Of a stretch of DNA of 64,000 nucleotides, positions 35,280-44,235 are shown piece by piece. The stretch comes from Lycocorax pyrrhopterus obiensis (lineage: Eukaryota; Chordata; Aves; Passeriformes; Paradisaeidae): positions 1,797,740 through 1,861,739 of the forward strand of contig JACSVZ010000001.1 in assembly GCA_014706295.1 (NCBI GenBank). Reading direction: 5' to 3'. Position numbers and translations under genes: made by a program. Each line of letters opens with the position of its first letter. Positions within the stretch are counted from its first letter, which is position 1. Under the pieces are notes generated by a model. It ran no database searches, had not been told where the DNA came from, and worked only from the letters and a program-made list of their open reading frames with translations.

Positions 35280-35402
35280 TTTGTTTAAAAGCTCAATCGT
35301 GAGCCAGTTTTTAACATTGGGGTGCCGGGGATGGCCCTTTGTGACCCAGGCGCGTGGTGTCAGGGCCCTTTGTGATGCGGGACATGGTGGTGGCCAGAGA
35401 CC

Positions 35403-35664
35403 CTTGTGACATCAGAGAGCCCCGCCCTGGCTGAGGGTATCCAAGGGGCGCAGAGCCCTGCGGTGCCCATCACAGGGGAGCCGCTCTCTGAGGAGGAAGC
35501 AGCTCCCTGCGCTCGTCTGCGCTACACGGCGATAGCGACAGACAGCGATAGTGACAGACAGTGATAGTGATAGACGGTGATAGCGGCGAGGACGAAGCCA
35601 ACTCCAACTCCCGGTCCCCCAGCCTCTTGCCCTGCTGTCTGGAAGCCCAGGCCCCCAGCGGGCA
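35403..35664 (+). pseudogene. Frameshifted N-terminal remnants of the 453-codon ORF
   Basis: Two short open stretches in different frames precede the ORF. One (35,403-35,565) ends in Asp-Ser-Asp repeats. The other starts inside the 16 bp repeat at 35,561 and contains SRSPSLLPCCLEAQAPSG, which parallels the SPSPAQLGAQAP segment of the main protein. Together they look like an N-terminal region whose frame was lost through repeat-length change and a further shift between about 35,640 and 35,700. A 5' exon or untranslated leader is the alternative. Confidence 0.4.
35529..35587 (+). repeat. 16 bp minisatellite at the 5' edge of the ORF
   Basis: About 3.5 copies of a 16 bp unit (GCGATAGCGACAGACA, GCGATAGTGACAGACA, GTGATAGTGATAGACG, then a partial). 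In one frame it encodes Asp-Ser-Asp-rich sequence. Because 16 is not a multiple of three, each copy shifts the reading frame, which fits the broken frames seen upstream of the 453-codon ORF. Confidence 0.85.
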
Positions 35665-37026
35665 GTGGACAGGGCAGTGGTCAGGTCAGGCCTGCCACTG
35701 TCAGAGACTGAGGAGGAGGAGAGGCCCTTTGTTGACATGGACCGAGAGCTTTCCCGGTGGGCAGCTGCTGCCCCGGCCGGACCTGCAGAGGAGGAGGAAA
35801 CCCTCGAGCCTCTCGCTCTGGAGGAGGAAAAGGCCGCAACTCCTTCTGTTATGAGTGAGGAGCGGCCCTCAATAGGGACACAGAGCCCACCCAGCATCCC
35901 TTACAACACCCCGGCCAGGAGCCAGGCTTCCCTGTACCAGGAGCAGATTATCAGCGGGGAGATGCTGAACCAGGCGCTGCCGGAGATGCTGGAACTCAGG
36001 CAGCAGCGGGAGGAAGAGTATGCCCTGCATCAGTGGATGGCTGTAGAAGGGACAGGTACAGCCCAAAGGGAAGAGAGCCCGGTGCCTGCCCCGCACAGCT
36101 CCCCCAGCCCCTCACCCGCCCAGCTGGGAGCCCAGGCCCCCAGGGAGCAGCAGGAGGGGACAGCAGCGGGGTCAGTGCTGGCAGTGCAGGAGAGGAAGGT
36201 GGACTCGGACGAGGAAATGAAATACTGGCAGTTCCTGGATGATCTGGAGCCTTTCCTGGTGAGAGACCCAGAGCTGTCCCAGGAGGAAGATGAGGAAGAG
36301 GCAGAGCTGTCCCCGGGACAAAGGAACAACTCCCAAGAAATGTCCCAGGGGAAAGAGTGCCCTGAGCAGGAGCTGTCCCAGGAAGTGTCCGACTGGGAAG
36401 AATACTTGGAGCAAGATCTGTCCCAGGGAGAAGGCAACAGCTCCCAAAACCCCTCAGACTGGGAAGAATACATCGAGCAAGGGCTGTCCCAAGGAGATGT
36501 CCACAGCTGTGAAGAACTTTCCGACTGGGAAGAACACATCGGCCGGGACGTGTCCAGAGGGAACGGCAGCAGACCCTCAGGTCACTCCAGTTGGGAGGAT
36601 GACAGCGACAAGGAGCTCGTGCTGGAGAACTGGGAAGAGGAGACCGAGCACGGCATCGGGACCAAGCCCTTGCACCCAGAGGACGACGAGTGGGACGAGC
36701 TGAGTGTCCTGGAGCTGCCCCCAGAAGAGGAAAACCGCAGAGTTTTTGCGGCAGACGGGCTCCCAGTGCCTGTCCCCCGTGAGGCCTGGGTTGAGGGACA
36801 CGCGGCTTCTGCTGCCCTCGAGGAGCCGGTGCCAGAGGCAGGGACAGAGAGCCCGGTGCCTGCCCTGCACAGCCCCCCCAGCCCCTCGCCTGCCCAGCCG
36901 GGAGCCCAGGCCCTCCGCGGGCAGGCGGCTGCCCCCAGGAAACGTCCCTCCCGCTTCAGGCGGGCGCTGCGGGCGCTGCGGGGGCTGTTCCGCTGTCCCT
37001 GCCTGGCGCCGCAGCCGGAGGACTGA
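35665..37026 (+). CDS. Acidic, Trp-repeat protein of unknown family (453 aa)
   Basis: This is the longest open frame in the window and the only one whose protein has clear internal design. Residues 1-120 are Glu-rich with ETEEEERP and EEEETLEP clusters. A Pro/Ser segment, SPVPAPHSSPSPSPAQ, lies at 139-152, and a near copy at about 395-411 shows an internal duplication. Residues 236-330 hold a repeat with a strict 22-residue period, centred on DWEE at about 243, 265 and 287 and SWED at 309, followed by NWEE and EWDE. The C-terminus switches to a basic, Arg-rich amphipathic stretch (about 425-442, RKRPSRFRRALRALRGLF) ending in CPCLAPQPED. I see no signal peptide, membrane segment or catalytic motif. 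The ATG at 35,665 is the first in this frame, but same-style sequence upstream in other frames suggests the ancestral protein began earlier. An intact frame through GC-rich repeats supports a real, perhaps fast-evolving gene. A transposon-borne ORF or recently dead gene remains possible. I do not recognise the family and assign no function. Confidence 0.6.
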   Translation: MDRAVVRSGLPLSETEEEERPFVDMDRELSRWAAAAPAGPAEEEETLEPLALEEEKAATPSVMSEERPSIGTQSPPSIPYNTPARSQASLYQEQIISGEMLNQALPEMLELRQQREEEYALHQWMAVEGTGTAQREESPVPAPHSSPSPSPAQLGAQAPREQQEGTAAGSVLAVQERKVDSDEEMKYWQFLDDLEPFLVRDPELSQEEDEEEAELSPGQRNNSQEMSQGKECPEQELSQEVSDWEEYLEQDLSQGEGNSSQNPSDWEEYIEQGLSQGDVHSCEELSDWEEHIGRDVSRGNGSRPSGHSSWEDDSDKELVLENWEEETEHGIGTKPLHPEDDEWDELSVLELPPEEENRRVFAADGLPVPVPREAWVEGHAASAALEEPVPEAGTESPVPALHSPPSPSPAQPGAQALRGQAAAPRKRPSRFRRALRALRGLFRCPCLAPQPED

Positions 37027-37029
37027 AAC

Positions 37030-37500
37030 TGACCAGGAAGAAGATGAGGAAGACGAAGACAGTGAAGGAGAAGCCAAAGAAGACGAAGACGAGGAATCGG
37101 ATGAAGAAGACGAAGACGACAAAGAAGAAGACGAAGACTAAGAACACGAAGAAGACGGAGAAGATATATTTAAGAATACATGGAAGAAGAATAGGAATAA
37201 GGATTTAAAAATACATAGAAGAAGAGTAATAGGAGTAGGAATAAGAATACGAATTTAAAAATAGTTAGAAGAAGAAGAGTAGTAGGAATAAGAATAAGAT
37301 TTTAAAAATACGTAGAAGAAGAAGAGTAGTAAGAATAAGAATTTAAAAATACTAAGAAGAAGAATAGTAGGAATAAGAATTTAGAAATACATAGAAGCAG
37401 GGAAGAAGAGTAGTTAGAATAGCAGAGAAGAAGAAGAGTCATAAGAAGAAGGAGAATAAGAAGAATATTTTAAGGATACAAAAGTGAAGAGAAAATGTAA
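37030..37500 (+). repeat. Purine-rich GAA/AAGA tandem tract, possible 3' UTR
   Basis: Directly after the stop codon lies a GAAGAC-type tract (37,030-37,160). In a different frame it stays open to a TAA at 37,139 and encodes almost only Glu and Asp. From 37,170 to 37,500 a degenerate unit of about 45-60 bp (GAATAAGAATTTAAAAATAC then ATAGAAGAAGAAGAGTAGTA) is repeated about six times. Strand asymmetry is extreme, with almost pure purine on the plus strand. A shorter relative is at 38,892-39,040. Confidence 0.8.
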
Positions 37501-37506
37501 TGGATA

Positions 37507-37687
37507 AATAAAATTAGGAAATCATTTCTTTTTATTTCATATTGCATATTTCTATTACAGTCTATGAAATAAAAACATGAATATACATTTTGTTGTAAGT
37601 GTGATGCATTATAATTTCCCAGGAAACAGCCAAAGAAAGACAGAACACTGTTCCAGTTACTGAAGAATTTGTGTATTTTCTAATAAA
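37507..37687 (+). terminator. Three AATAAA poly(A) signals after the ORF
   Basis: AATAAA occurs at 37,507, 37,568 and 37,682. The last, in TCTAATAAAGTTTGTAAGGC, is followed within 30-50 bp by T/G-rich sequence (GGGTTTCATTTCTTGTCTCT), the usual arrangement of a cleavage and polyadenylation site. It would give the ORF a 3' UTR of about 680 bp. Confidence 0.5.
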
Positions 37688-37734
37688 GTTTGTAAGGCAC
37701 GAGAAAAGAGTCTCCGGGTTTCATTTCTTGTCTC

Positions 37735-38250
37735 TCAGAGGTGCTGATGTGTTTTCCCACTCAGCCCGGTGAGTCCCTGTGAGCAGCGGCTGCTCAGCCC
37801 GCAGCGGCCGCGGGAGAGTTCCGGCAGGGCAGGGCTGTCCCTGCTCTCTCGAGGCAAACTCAAGCCGCATGTTAGCCCGGCTGGCAGAGAGCTGTGCTGG
37901 AAACCCCTTTGCAGCAGGGCTGTGCAGCCGGGACAGCGCAGCCACCGCAGCCACGCTCTGCCGCTGACCACGGCTGGGAGCCGAGCTGCCTTGGAAAGGC
38001 AGCGCGAGTGTGGCGTGGGCAAGGAGGAACGGCTGCTCCTGCACGGGCTCGCTGTGCCCGGAAAGCTGCTGGAAAGGCTCTTCTCACCCTTTGCACTTCT
38101 GTTTTGCACACAAAAATGCACCAGAAGGAACTTGCAGGTGCCCCTGTGCCTAAAGCCTTGCACCCTCTGCTCCCCTGTCCTGGCCCAGGGCCTGCTCAGC
38201 CGAAAGCAGCTGTGGGGTCACTTCTGGAGTCCGTACAACTTCTACAGTGA
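37735..38250. other. GC-rich segment between the two purine tracts
   Basis: A CpG-bearing stretch (CCCGCAGCGGCCGCGGGAGA near 37,797). Overlapping open frames of 60-210 codons on both strands show no recognisable domain. It may be part of the same duplicated or inserted unit as the ORF. No gene is called. Confidence 0.35.
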
Positions 38251-38302
38251 CAGAACGGGTGGGGTTGGCAGGGGCCCTAAAGCTCATGTAGTTCCAGCTG
38301 AT
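38250..38302 (-). mobile_element. CR1 LINE 3' end, antisense, short
   Basis: GACAGAACGGGTGGGGTTGG then CCTAAAGCTCATGTAGTTCC. It is a diverged copy of the terminal 50 bp. Confidence 0.6.
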
Positions 38303-38485
38303 TGTCTCCTGCTCTGTGTCTTCCCCTCTCTGACAGGTGTTTGCTCTTTCTTTCTCTCTCCCTGCCTCACACTTCTTGGGAAATCAAGTCTGTGTTGTTG
38401 AGTAAGATCCCAATGTTGCCGTCCTCTGGTCTCATTTGCCCTTAACTGGAGCAGAGGCATCTCTCCCTCATTGGATCATGACACG
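38303..38485. other. Non-coding gap
   Basis: Pyrimidine-rich DNA (TTTGCTCTTTCTTTCTCTCT) between CR1 pieces. No gene seen. Confidence 0.4.
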
Positions 38486-38642
38486 TGGGCAGGGACACCT
38501 TCCACTGTCCCAGGTGGCTCCAAGCCCCAATGTCCAAGCTGGCCTGGGACACTTCCAGGGATCCAGGGGCAGCCACAGCTTCTCAGGGCACCCTGTGCCA
38601 GGGCCTCCCCTCCCTCAGAGGGAAGAATTCCTTCCGAAAACC
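38486..38642 (-). mobile_element. CR1 LINE internal fragment, antisense
   Basis: GTGGGCAGGGACACCTTCCA, CAATGTCCAAGCTGGCCTGG, CAGGGATCCAGGGGCAGCCA. The extreme 3' end is missing. Confidence 0.88.
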
Positions 38643-38891
38643 CCTCAGAGTTCAGTCCCTGGAGCCAGGCTGGGTGTGTTCCTCACCAGTGCTGCCTGCC
38701 CCGAGCAGCCTCGTGCAAGGCAGGAGGATTTCCCCCGGTGCAGCCCCAGCTGAGGCAGCAGCAGCTCTGTGTTGTTGCTGACAGATCCCTGTGGGAGCAG
38801 CTGGACAGGGCTGTGCAGCCAAAGACCCCAAATCACCATTGCACACACAGCAATGGCCCAGCACCGCTGCACTGGGGCTGTGCTGGTCCTC
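38643..38891. other. Non-coding GC-rich gap
   Basis: GC-moderate DNA without recognised repeats, leading into the second purine tract. Confidence 0.35.
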
Positions 38892-39040
38892 CTGGGTGAA
38901 GAAGATTAAGATGAGCAATTTAAAAATATATAGAAGTAGAATAGTAATAAGAACTTAAAAATACATAGAAGAAGCAAAGAAAAAGAGTAGTAAGAATAAG
39001 GAGAATAAAAACAAGAGAAATGAAGGTAAAATTTAATGAA
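38892..39040 (+). repeat. Second copy of the purine-rich 3' tract
   Basis: GAAGAAGATTAAGATGAGCA, then TTTAAAAATATATAGAAGTA, then TTAAAAATACATAGAAGAAG clearly match the units at 37,170-37,500. It is about 150 bp long and followed at once by a subfamily-B CR1. Confidence 0.75.
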
Positions 39041-39045
39041 TAATG

Positions 39046-39352
39046 CAAGGACAGCTCCAATCTCTGCTCCCTGGGACAGGGACAGCACCCAGGGAGCGGC
39101 TGGAGCTGGGCCAGGAGGGATTTAGGTTGGATCTGAGGGAAAGGTTCTTCCCCCAGAGGGTGCTGGGCACTGCCCAGGCTCCCCAGGGAATGGGCACGGC
39201 CCCGAGGCTGCCAGAGCTCCAGGAGCGTTTGGACAGCGCTGCCAGGGATGCCCAGGCTGGGATTGTTGGGGGGTCTGGGCAGGGCCAGGGCTGGGACTGG
39301 GTGATCCCTGTGGGTCGCTTCCAGCTCAGGACATTCTGTGATTCCATGGAAT
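39046..39352 (+). mobile_element. CR1 LINE, subfamily B, 3' part
   Basis: Sense, about 305 bp: GACAGCTCCAATCTCTGCTC, AGGGATTTAGGTTGGATCTG, ending ACATTCTGTGATTCCATGGA. It is very similar to 3,114-3,415. Confidence 0.9.
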
Positions 39353-39429
39353 TTAAGGAGAGTGGGCAGCAGGTGCAGAACAGAAGGATCTGGCTTGGCA
39401 CAGATCAGATTCCCAAACTCTGATGCTTT

Positions 39430-39565
39430 TCTGAGCAGGTTGGGCCCATCGTCTCTGGAGATTTTAAAAACAGGCTGGAGAAATACCTCTCAAGAATAAC
39501 AGTTTTTCAAGTCAGCTGACATTTCTAGTCCCCTCCAGCCCTATGTTTCTACCATTTGAGGACTT
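39430..39565 (+). mobile_element. Possible old CR1/LINE 3' relic
   Basis: CTGAGCAGGTTGGGCCCATC, then GATTTTAAAAACAGGCTGGA, ending CCCTCCAGCCCTATGTTTCT. The end resembles ancient CR1-type LINE tails (TTCCAGCCCTATGATTCT style), but divergence is high. Confidence 0.4.
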
Positions 39566-40828
39566 TCCTCAAATAATACTTTTGAAAACTTGACCCTGGG
39601 GGTAAATTTGCTGGGTTACGTCTCCACTGAGTGCAGCAGGAATGCACCATCCAATGGGCTCTGCTACTCTAGGTCTAAACAGCTGCAGGAATTCAGGTGT
39701 CCCCTCTACATCCAGCTCTCCACCACTGAAAATACTCCCTAAAATGCTTTGAGGTGAAGGGAGAAGCCAGTTTGTAATTCTGAGTCTGTTACTTCCAGAG
39801 AGAGATGAGACATTAACAACTAAATGAGGAAACCATCAAAAATCCAGACTGCATCATCCCATCTATAAATGGAATAAAACTTTTCTTCACTTCTGCATTT
39901 TGCTTTATTCCCCCTCGTCTTTATTTGTTTTCTCTTCACTGAACTTTGCACAACTGGCTAAAATCAGGTATTCCCTTGACTCCACTCAAAAAAAACCACC
40001 CCAAAACTCCTCTGGCGGTGCAGGCAGGAAAAAGCCTGAACAAATGGCTCGTGGAGACCACATCAAAGGGAGAAAAATTATTTTAAAAATTAAAATAAAC
40101 CCCAAACCAACCCCAAACTGCAGCCTGCTGTTAATTGGCGCCACCCAAATGCCGATGTACACGGAGGGCAGGCAGTGGTGCAGTGTGTTAAGAGATGTCT
40201 GTGTCTCTCTTGGTAAATAAATTGTTTAGAGCTCTCAGATTTCCAGCTAAATGGTGATGAAGTTTATCAGGGCTCGCAGAGAGTGTCGGTTCAAAAGAGG
40301 AACTGGCAATTATCACTCAATTACAGCCCTTGGAAATCAGACAACGAGGCACCATTGGCACAGCCCCAGGAAAACACTGAGGACAGAGATACTCCTCGGG
40401 CTGCTGCTCCTCACAGCGAACAAGAAATTCATTTTAATACCGTGTACACTGTGCACTTGGATCTTGTCAGATCAATTTGCCCCTTTGATTTTGCAGAGGC
40501 CCTGCGAAGAAAGAGCGAGGCTCCGATTCATCCCAGCTATTCCATTATTTACCGGGCATTGCAATTGAGCTTTTATGGGGGATTTAAGGCCTGGAAGAGG
40601 GAGGAAGGGCATGGAGCAAACTGCTGAAAGGCAGGGGCTCAACCGCCCCAGTCACCCGTGGCAGATCCACGGAGGTTTTCCCAGGTCTGAAAATCCTGGT
40701 GGGATTTTTGAATGGAAAAATCCAGTTTTCTAAGCAGCAAGGATTTCTCCCACCAGCATTGCCGGGGGAGGGGAGTGAGGGCAAACAGAGCAATAAAAAA
40801 GTGAAGTGGGAGAAATGGGGTGAGTTGA
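39566..40828. other. Non-coding; candidate conserved element
   Basis: No gene is recognised. 40,240-40,630 is balanced in composition and repeat-free. It is open at once in two plus-strand frames (40,251-40,568 and 40,283-40,627), which usually reflects a lack of stop-rich drift and not coding. It could be conserved non-coding DNA or an exon; alignment is needed. Confidence 0.35.
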
Positions 40829-40930
40829 ACAACCTGGGATAGTGAAAAGTTGCCTGCCCATGGCAGAGGTTGGAACTGGATGAGCTTTAAGTTCCTTTCC
40901 GACCCAGTCCATTCCATGATTCCATGAGAT
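40829..40930 (+). mobile_element. CR1 LINE 3' fragment
   Basis: AACAACCTGGGATAGTGAAA then GCCTGCCCATGGCAGAGGTT, ending CAGTCCATTCCATGATTCCA. Confidence 0.87.
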
Positions 40931-41642
40931 GAAAGCACAGCTGTGCAAATCAGAGAAATTCCCCGTGGAGGAGATGCAGATGCTTCACCTCAGACCAGGA
41001 GGGCACTGTAACCCATTTAAACAAGTTATCATATCAAATTTGGTGGGTTTTTTCTGATTGGTACCAGTGAGAGAGGTGAGATGTGAAAAACGGCATCAAT
41101 AAAAGATAAAAATAAAATATTTCCTAGAAGGAAGGTGAAACGGTTGCCACTGATTTCTTCAGACTGTTGCAGAGGAAGAAATCTTCCATGTGAAGATCAG
41201 ATCAGTGGAAACTGTGAAGCAGAAGTGGAAAACTTTTCTGCAGAACCTGAATTTGCTCATCTAGAAACAGTGGGTATCATTTCTTGGAAGGCCCCGAGAA
41301 ATGTCACAGAAACATGAACAAGACCTAAATTTAAATGCGCAGATTGATCTCAGATAGGGTTAATTTGTTCCTTTATCAGGAAGGACAGGCTTGAGGGGTT
41401 TGTAATTCAATTACAAGATAACACAAGTGGAGCAAGAAAAGGTTTTAAAGTGTTCTTATCAAAAGGCTTTGGCTTGGGAAAGTGCTTCCTAGATTCTTGC
41501 CTGATAGGTCTAAGCTTCTTGTTTTGTATTAAATAAAGATTTTAATTCATTTTATAAGGGAATGAAAGAGGGAATTCTGTTCAAAATAAGGACATGTTTA
41601 CAAAAAATTTTTACATTAAGCCCCAAGACTATTTCAGTACCT
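40931..41642. other. Non-coding, nothing recognised
   Basis: A/T-rich, with AATAAA-like words at about 41,110 and 41,533 but no associated gene. Confidence 0.4.
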
Positions 41643-41950
41643 AAAGAAGGCTGGAGAGGGACTTTTCCCAAGGGCGTGGAGTGACGGGAAAAGGGGGAAT
41701 GGCCTGAAGCTGAAGGAGGGCAGGGCTGGATGGGATCTTGGGCAGGAATTGTTCCCTGGGAGGGTGGGCAGGCCCTGGCACAGGGTGCCCAGAGCAGCTG
41801 TGGCTGCCCCTGGATCCCTGGCAGTGTCCAAGGCCAGGCTGGACGTTGGGGCTTGGAGCAGCCTGGGACAGTGGGAGGTGTCCCTGCCATGGCAGGGGTG
41901 GCACTGGACGGGCTTTGAGGTCCCTTCCAACCCGAAATGATTCTCTGAAC
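41643..41950 (+). mobile_element. CR1 LINE 3' part
   Basis: Sense copy of about 305 bp: AAGAAGGCTGGAGAGGGACT, GGATGGGATCTTGGGCAGGA, TGTCCCTGCCATGGCAGGGG, ending AACCCGAAATGATTCTCTG. Confidence 0.92.
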
Positions 41951-44235
41951 TGGGACAAGTTTGTGCATGATGGCTGTCAGGGAGCAAATTGCTGGATGTG
42001 GACAAACAACTGGAATAATCACCTGGAACTGTCATGGGATACAAGGGCCAGGGCTGCTTCTTGATGCTACAGGTGATGAATTTGGTGTTCAGGAGAAAAA
42101 TCTTCCTAAATTCCCCAAAAGCCTTTCAGTATCCAGCTGGCCCTTCCACCTATCCCTCACCTGTGAGTACGAATGTGATCCATCCCATGAAATTGCTGTG
42201 GAATAATCCACTCCGAGGGGAATAATTCAGCTGTTCCTCAGTTTATAACAGCAGCAACAAAGCCGTGCAGACAGCAGCAGAGTTTCCTCCCTGTCCCTGT
42301 CTCACGGAAGCCAGTTCCTCATGGCCCTGTTTTCTCAGAACCACACGCTCGTATCTGAGCTATTTGCAGCTACTTCTGCTCCGAGGCACAGATGTGTGGA
42401 ATGCAAGATAAACAAAGGGTGTGAAGCAAATCCCGAGCGCTCTGCTCAGGATTTCTTTCCCAACAGGAAGGAATCCTCATCACTCTGCAGCTCTCTTCTC
42501 CCTGCGTGCCCCTGGGCAGCGACAGAGGAAGACTGTGGTTTGCCTGGATGTGGTGTTGGTGCTCTGCACCTCTGTTTTGGCTCAGCTCTGGAGAAGAACT
42601 GAGAAAAAAAATTTATTTATTACAGTCCAAGTTGCTCAGATTTCATATCCTGGCTTGGTTTTGGGTCAGTTTTATAAAGCTGAGGTGTGGGAAAAAAAGT
42701 CTATTTTCCAGCAGACTAATTTCTCCTTTGCCAGCTGTGCTGGCTCCTGCCTCTCCTTTCTTGTAAGTGAAAAAAACCCAAACATAATCTGGCTCCCTGA
42801 AGGGAAATTTTAGCCTCAGTTCAGCAGGTTTCTCCGTGGGCCAATCACTCACACGCGTTCCCAGTCTCACTTATTAACAGCTGGAAGGGAACAGTGAAAG
42901 GGGCTGAGCACAAAGAGTGAGATGAGGAAAACAGGTGAGCACAGGAGAGGAGCAGCTTTGGAAGGGGACCTGCACTCTGCAGGACCAGAACAGGAGGGTA
43001 AATTCGAGTCTGGTTTTATTCCCTGGAAGCTGAGTAGAAAAGTGTTGTGACAGGATCTGAGTCAGCCAGAGCTCTCATCCTTCTGCAGAGCTCCTCAAAG
43101 AAGGATGAAACCACAAAAAGGCTTAAGAAAAAGGTGATAAGCAAAGAAATTAAGTGTTAATCCCCATATCTCCACCTCCCCACTGTGTCTTTGCAGGTGG
43201 GTTTTTGGTCCCTAGGAAATCTTCGTTTGGGGTCTCTTCCCAAATCTTCGTTCTGAGGTCTCAAGAGGTGTTTGCTCCTTGTTTGTCTCAACAGCCCTCC
43301 CCAGTGACTATTTCTCTTCCCTGCCATCCCTGCCTTGGGGAACTGTCTGTTTTTCCACCTGACCTGAGGAAAAGAAAAGTCAGTAGCAAAGAAAAAGAGA
43401 AAAAAAACACAGAAGAGGGAAAATTAGCTGTTTGAATCCAGTTTGAGCTACACATGAGGTCGCAGGACAAGGACAATCATGCCTTGATTTATCACTTTAC
43501 AGTCAGGACAGAGTTAATTGTTGTTCTCTGATATCAATTAAACCCCTAAAAAGATGCTCTCATTTACCTGATGACATTTAGGCAAGAGGAAAAATGAAAA
43601 GAGAAAAACAGTGCCAGAAAATGACATTTTTCCTTCCTTGCTGTTTCTAGAGCCCCACCATCCCTCCTTTGCATTAAACAGGATTCAGAAGATTTTCTGT
43701 TTTTCAGCAAACAACTTCACTGCAGTGGATTTATTTTAGAAGTCAGCTGCCCTCCTGGAAAACATCTGCATTTAGCAGGGAGCCAGGCTCCCAAAAAGCA
43801 CAGGTCTAAACCTTAGCCTTTGTTTGCTGGGAGCCAGAAAGCCTTAACATTATGAGAGAGATTTCCACAGGAAAAGAGAGAAAAAAAAATAATCTTGTCT
43901 TCAGATGGACCCAGATTTCTAGTCAGATGAATCATAAATGTCACGCTCCGAAGGAACTGTGCCCAGAGAGTTCCTTTTCCTGCTCATGTCATGCTTCTGA
44001 CTTTGTGGTTCAGTGCCTGCATGTGGCCCTGACTGACACCACCCTGGAAAGTTCAGGGAGATTTCAGGGAGATTTCCCCCCGCCCTGAGCATGTCAGTTG
44101 TGTTTTATTGCACTTCCAGCTGGGGTTTTCACCTTTGGTGTGGAAAAAAAATCATCTCCCCAGTTGTTGTCGTGGCCTGAAAAATAAATGTGTGTGTGCA
44201 CAGATGTATATCCATGAATATAGAGGAAGATGATG
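41951..44235. other. Non-coding up to the satellite array
   Basis: No gene is recognised. There are A-rich tracts at 42,603-42,620 and 43,385-43,410 and a short GTGTGTGTG at about 44,190. Open frames up to 130 codons (42,421-42,813) show no domain I can identify. Confidence 0.4.

Larger units (their letters stand above)
34328..35316 (+). mobile_element. Probable solo LTR, plus orientation, carrying a nested LTR
   Basis: Starts TGTTATGATTAAGTTTGGGA and ends GAGCCAGTTTTTAACA, giving TG...CA ends flanked by TTGG on both sides (34,324-34,327 and 35,317-35,320), consistent with a 4 bp target-site duplication. It contains a TATA box (35,133-35,140) and AATAAA (35,274-35,279), in the order expected for U3-R-U5. 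About 280 bp of opposite-strand LTR interrupts U3. The sequence right after the end (TTGGGGTGCCGGGGAT) faintly resembles a tRNA-Pro primer-binding site, so a 5' LTR that lost its interior is an alternative. Nothing resembling gag, pol or env follows. Confidence 0.55.

Noticed and set aside
35311..35335. tRNA-Pro primer-binding site after the LTR
   Set aside because: TTGGGGTGCCGGGGAT matches only partly, and the TTGG flank repeat is better explained as a solo-LTR target duplication. Kept only as an alternative.
37735..38401. 210-codon plus-strand frame after the acidic ORF
   Set aside because: Both strands are open in several frames because of G+C content, and the frame runs into an antisense CR1 end.
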